From positions 62,001 through 126,000 of the forward strand of contig JAISOV010000046.1 of assembly GCA_031275405.1 (NCBI GenBank): a stretch of 64,000 bases of DNA, in the 5' to 3' direction. This DNA is from Clostridium sp. (lineage in GTDB: Bacteria > Bacillota > Clostridia > Lachnospirales > Lachnospiraceae). The position numbers and the translations under genes were made by a program. Every line of letters begins with the position of its first letter. Position 1 is the stretch's first letter. The notes beneath the pieces are model-generated. The model saw only the letters and a program-made list of their open reading frames with translations. It was not told the DNA's origin and did no database searches. Below, in pieces: positions 62,848-64,000 of the stretch.

Positions 62848-64000
62848 TTACTGCGCGATGGGAACATCTCCCATCATCCTCGCCCAGTCTTCCAGACCCA
62901 GTGATTTGATCTCGCTCACATATTTTTCCCACTGCGCGTCGTCATTCACATCCTGTTCGCCGGAGATGAAGAGCGCCTGCGCCTGCTTATAGTAATCCAG
63001 TACCGCGTTGTACACTTCCGTATACCGATCCACATCGTCCTGCGCGACCCAGAAAGAATCCACGCTGACCTCGGTCAGGTTCGGCTCATAGACTGCTTCG
63101 GCGGCTTTCTTCTCGTCATAAAGAGGATTATCCTCTTTGAATTTGAAGTCTGGCGGAAGAAACTTGGGCAGAGACTGCGGCCACAGGTTGCTCCATGACA
63201 CCTTCTCCCGCGTAGCCTCATCCAGCTCTTTCTCTGTATCGACAGCGCGGTATTCGCCCCCTTCTTCAAAGACCACCAGGCCTACCGGCCCTCTGTTGCA
63301 GCCGATTCCGTTTTCCAGGGAAAACGCGTTGTCGAACCAGCGGCAGATGATCTCCGGATTCTTTGCGTTATCGGTAATGACCGCCTGCGTCCGGTAAACG
63401 GAATTGCCCATGGTCGCCCGGAGCCACTGTCCGCCGCTTTCCACGTTCAGCACCGGAAGAGGGGAATACTTAGGTTTCGTCACTTCCTGCGGGATGCCGG
63501 AAAACTCATTGCTGCCCCAAGCGCCGGACATGCCATACAGATCTTTGTTCCCTTTGCCCGCCCAGGTGGCGCTGTCCTGCGTAAAGATTTCCGAATCGAC
63601 CAGCCCGTCCTTGTACAGGCTGCTGAACCATTTCAGGAACTCCCGGTACTGAGCGCTCACGCCGCCATAAACCGTTTCGCCGTCTACGACAGCCAGCCCT
63701 TTGTTATTCATCGGCATTCCGAAATATCCCGCATAGCTTTCCAGATGGAGGTTGTTCGGGTCTGCGGAAAGAGGGATCTCATCTGTCCGATCCCCGTTCC
63801 CGTTGGCGTCCTGTGCTTTGAACGCTTTCAGAACCGCCGTCAGCTCCTCGGTGGTGGAAGGCATTTCCATCCCGACGTTTGCCAGCCACTCATCGTTGAT
63901 GTACGGGGTATAGGAGATGATGCTGTCATCGCATACATAAGGGATCGTATAAATATGTCCGTCCGGCGCCGTCATTTTCTCCCGTACTCCCGGCAGATCC
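62848..64000 (-). CDS. Extracellular solute-binding protein, LplA-like (partial)
   Basis: At least 384 residues; the N-terminus lies beyond the window edge (the frame stays open to base 64000). Reads KMTAPDGHIYTIPYVCDD, DANGNGDRTDEIPL and YFGMPMNNKGL, typical of large type-1/LplA-like binding proteins of carbohydrate importers. It is the last gene before the edge and probably follows importer genes beyond it. The ligand is unknown; the GH29/GH20/GH130 neighbours suggest a host or plant glycan. Confidence 0.88.
   Translation of the reverse strand, partial: DLPGVREKMTAPDGHIYTIPYVCDDSIISYTPYINDEWLANVGMEMPSTTEELTAVLKAFKAQDANGNGDRTDEIPLSADPNNLHLESYAGYFGMPMNNKGLAVVDGETVYGGVSAQYREFLKWFSSLYKDGLVDSEIFTQDSATWAGKGNKDLYGMSGAWGSNEFSGIPQEVTKPKYSPLPVLNVESGGQWLRATMGNSVYRTQAVITDNAKNPEIICRWFDNAFSLENGIGCNRGPVGLVVFEEGGEYRAVDTEKELDEATREKVSWSNLWPQSLPKFLPPDFKFKEDNPLYDEKKAAEAVYEPNLTEVSVDSFWVAQDDVDRYTEVYNAVLDYYKQAQALFISGEQDVNDDAQWEKYVSEIKSLGLEDWARMMGDVPIAQ

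Overview
The window looks like chromosomal DNA of a Gram-positive, low-oxygen Firmicute, most likely family Lachnospiraceae. This rests on gene content and order, not on a database search: the block trigger factor, clpP, clpX, lon, yihA (engB); DUF4474 and DUF6171 proteins; a YtvI-type membrane protein; the AmmeMemoRadiSam pair; rubrerythrin; and several AT-rich islands in an otherwise GC-rich background. Nearly all genes lie on the minus strand. No rRNA, tRNA or CRISPR array was recognised.

Region 1 (1-10100): a Bce-type module (response regulator, intramembrane-sensing histidine kinase, edge-truncated ABC ATPase), a YqeG phosphatase, a DUF4474/metallophosphoesterase pair, a one-piece purL, and a TetR regulator with a hypothetical gene. 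Region 2 (10100-14420): a noncoding stretch with two tandem paralogous small-RNA candidates, each with its own promoter and terminator, then an ABC operon whose lipoprotein gene appears frameshifted. Region 3 (14674-23530): a compact RiPP operon with two radical SAM/SPASM maturases, a 57-residue Cys-containing precursor, two ABC-2-like membrane proteins, a subtilase fused to an acyl-carrier-like domain, an exporter ABC and an immunity-type ABC ATPase. Most junctions overlap by a few bases and there is one recognisable promoter.

Region 4 (23530-25093): an AT-rich island with a Phd/RelE toxin-antitoxin pair and an antitoxin remnant. Region 5 (25099-45560): housekeeping genes (RlmCD-like methyltransferase, truA, ytvI, yihA, lon, clpX, clpP, tig, tyrS, AmmeMemoRadiSam genes, rubrerythrin, hprK, a MerR regulator) plus a GH120 beta-xylosidase. 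Oddities here are a B3/4 domain fused to TyrRS, a low-complexity insert in Lon, and a structured repeat abutting the ribosome-binding sites of clpP and ytvI. Region 6 (45870-48520): an AT-rich island with an S1 protease and a lipoprotein, flanked by relaxase and IS3 scars.

Region 7 (48556-64000): a glycan-utilisation region. An ABC sugar importer (two permeases, binding lipoprotein) is followed by GH43 and an (alpha/alpha)6 hydrolase. A divergent AraC regulator is coupled to a GH28 gene. GH20, GH130 and GH29 genes and a second solute-binding protein, cut by the window edge, follow. No importer ATPase is encoded, so a shared ATPase is presumably supplied elsewhere. The GH43 gene carries two in-frame arrays of an 18-bp repeat in its C-terminal domain.
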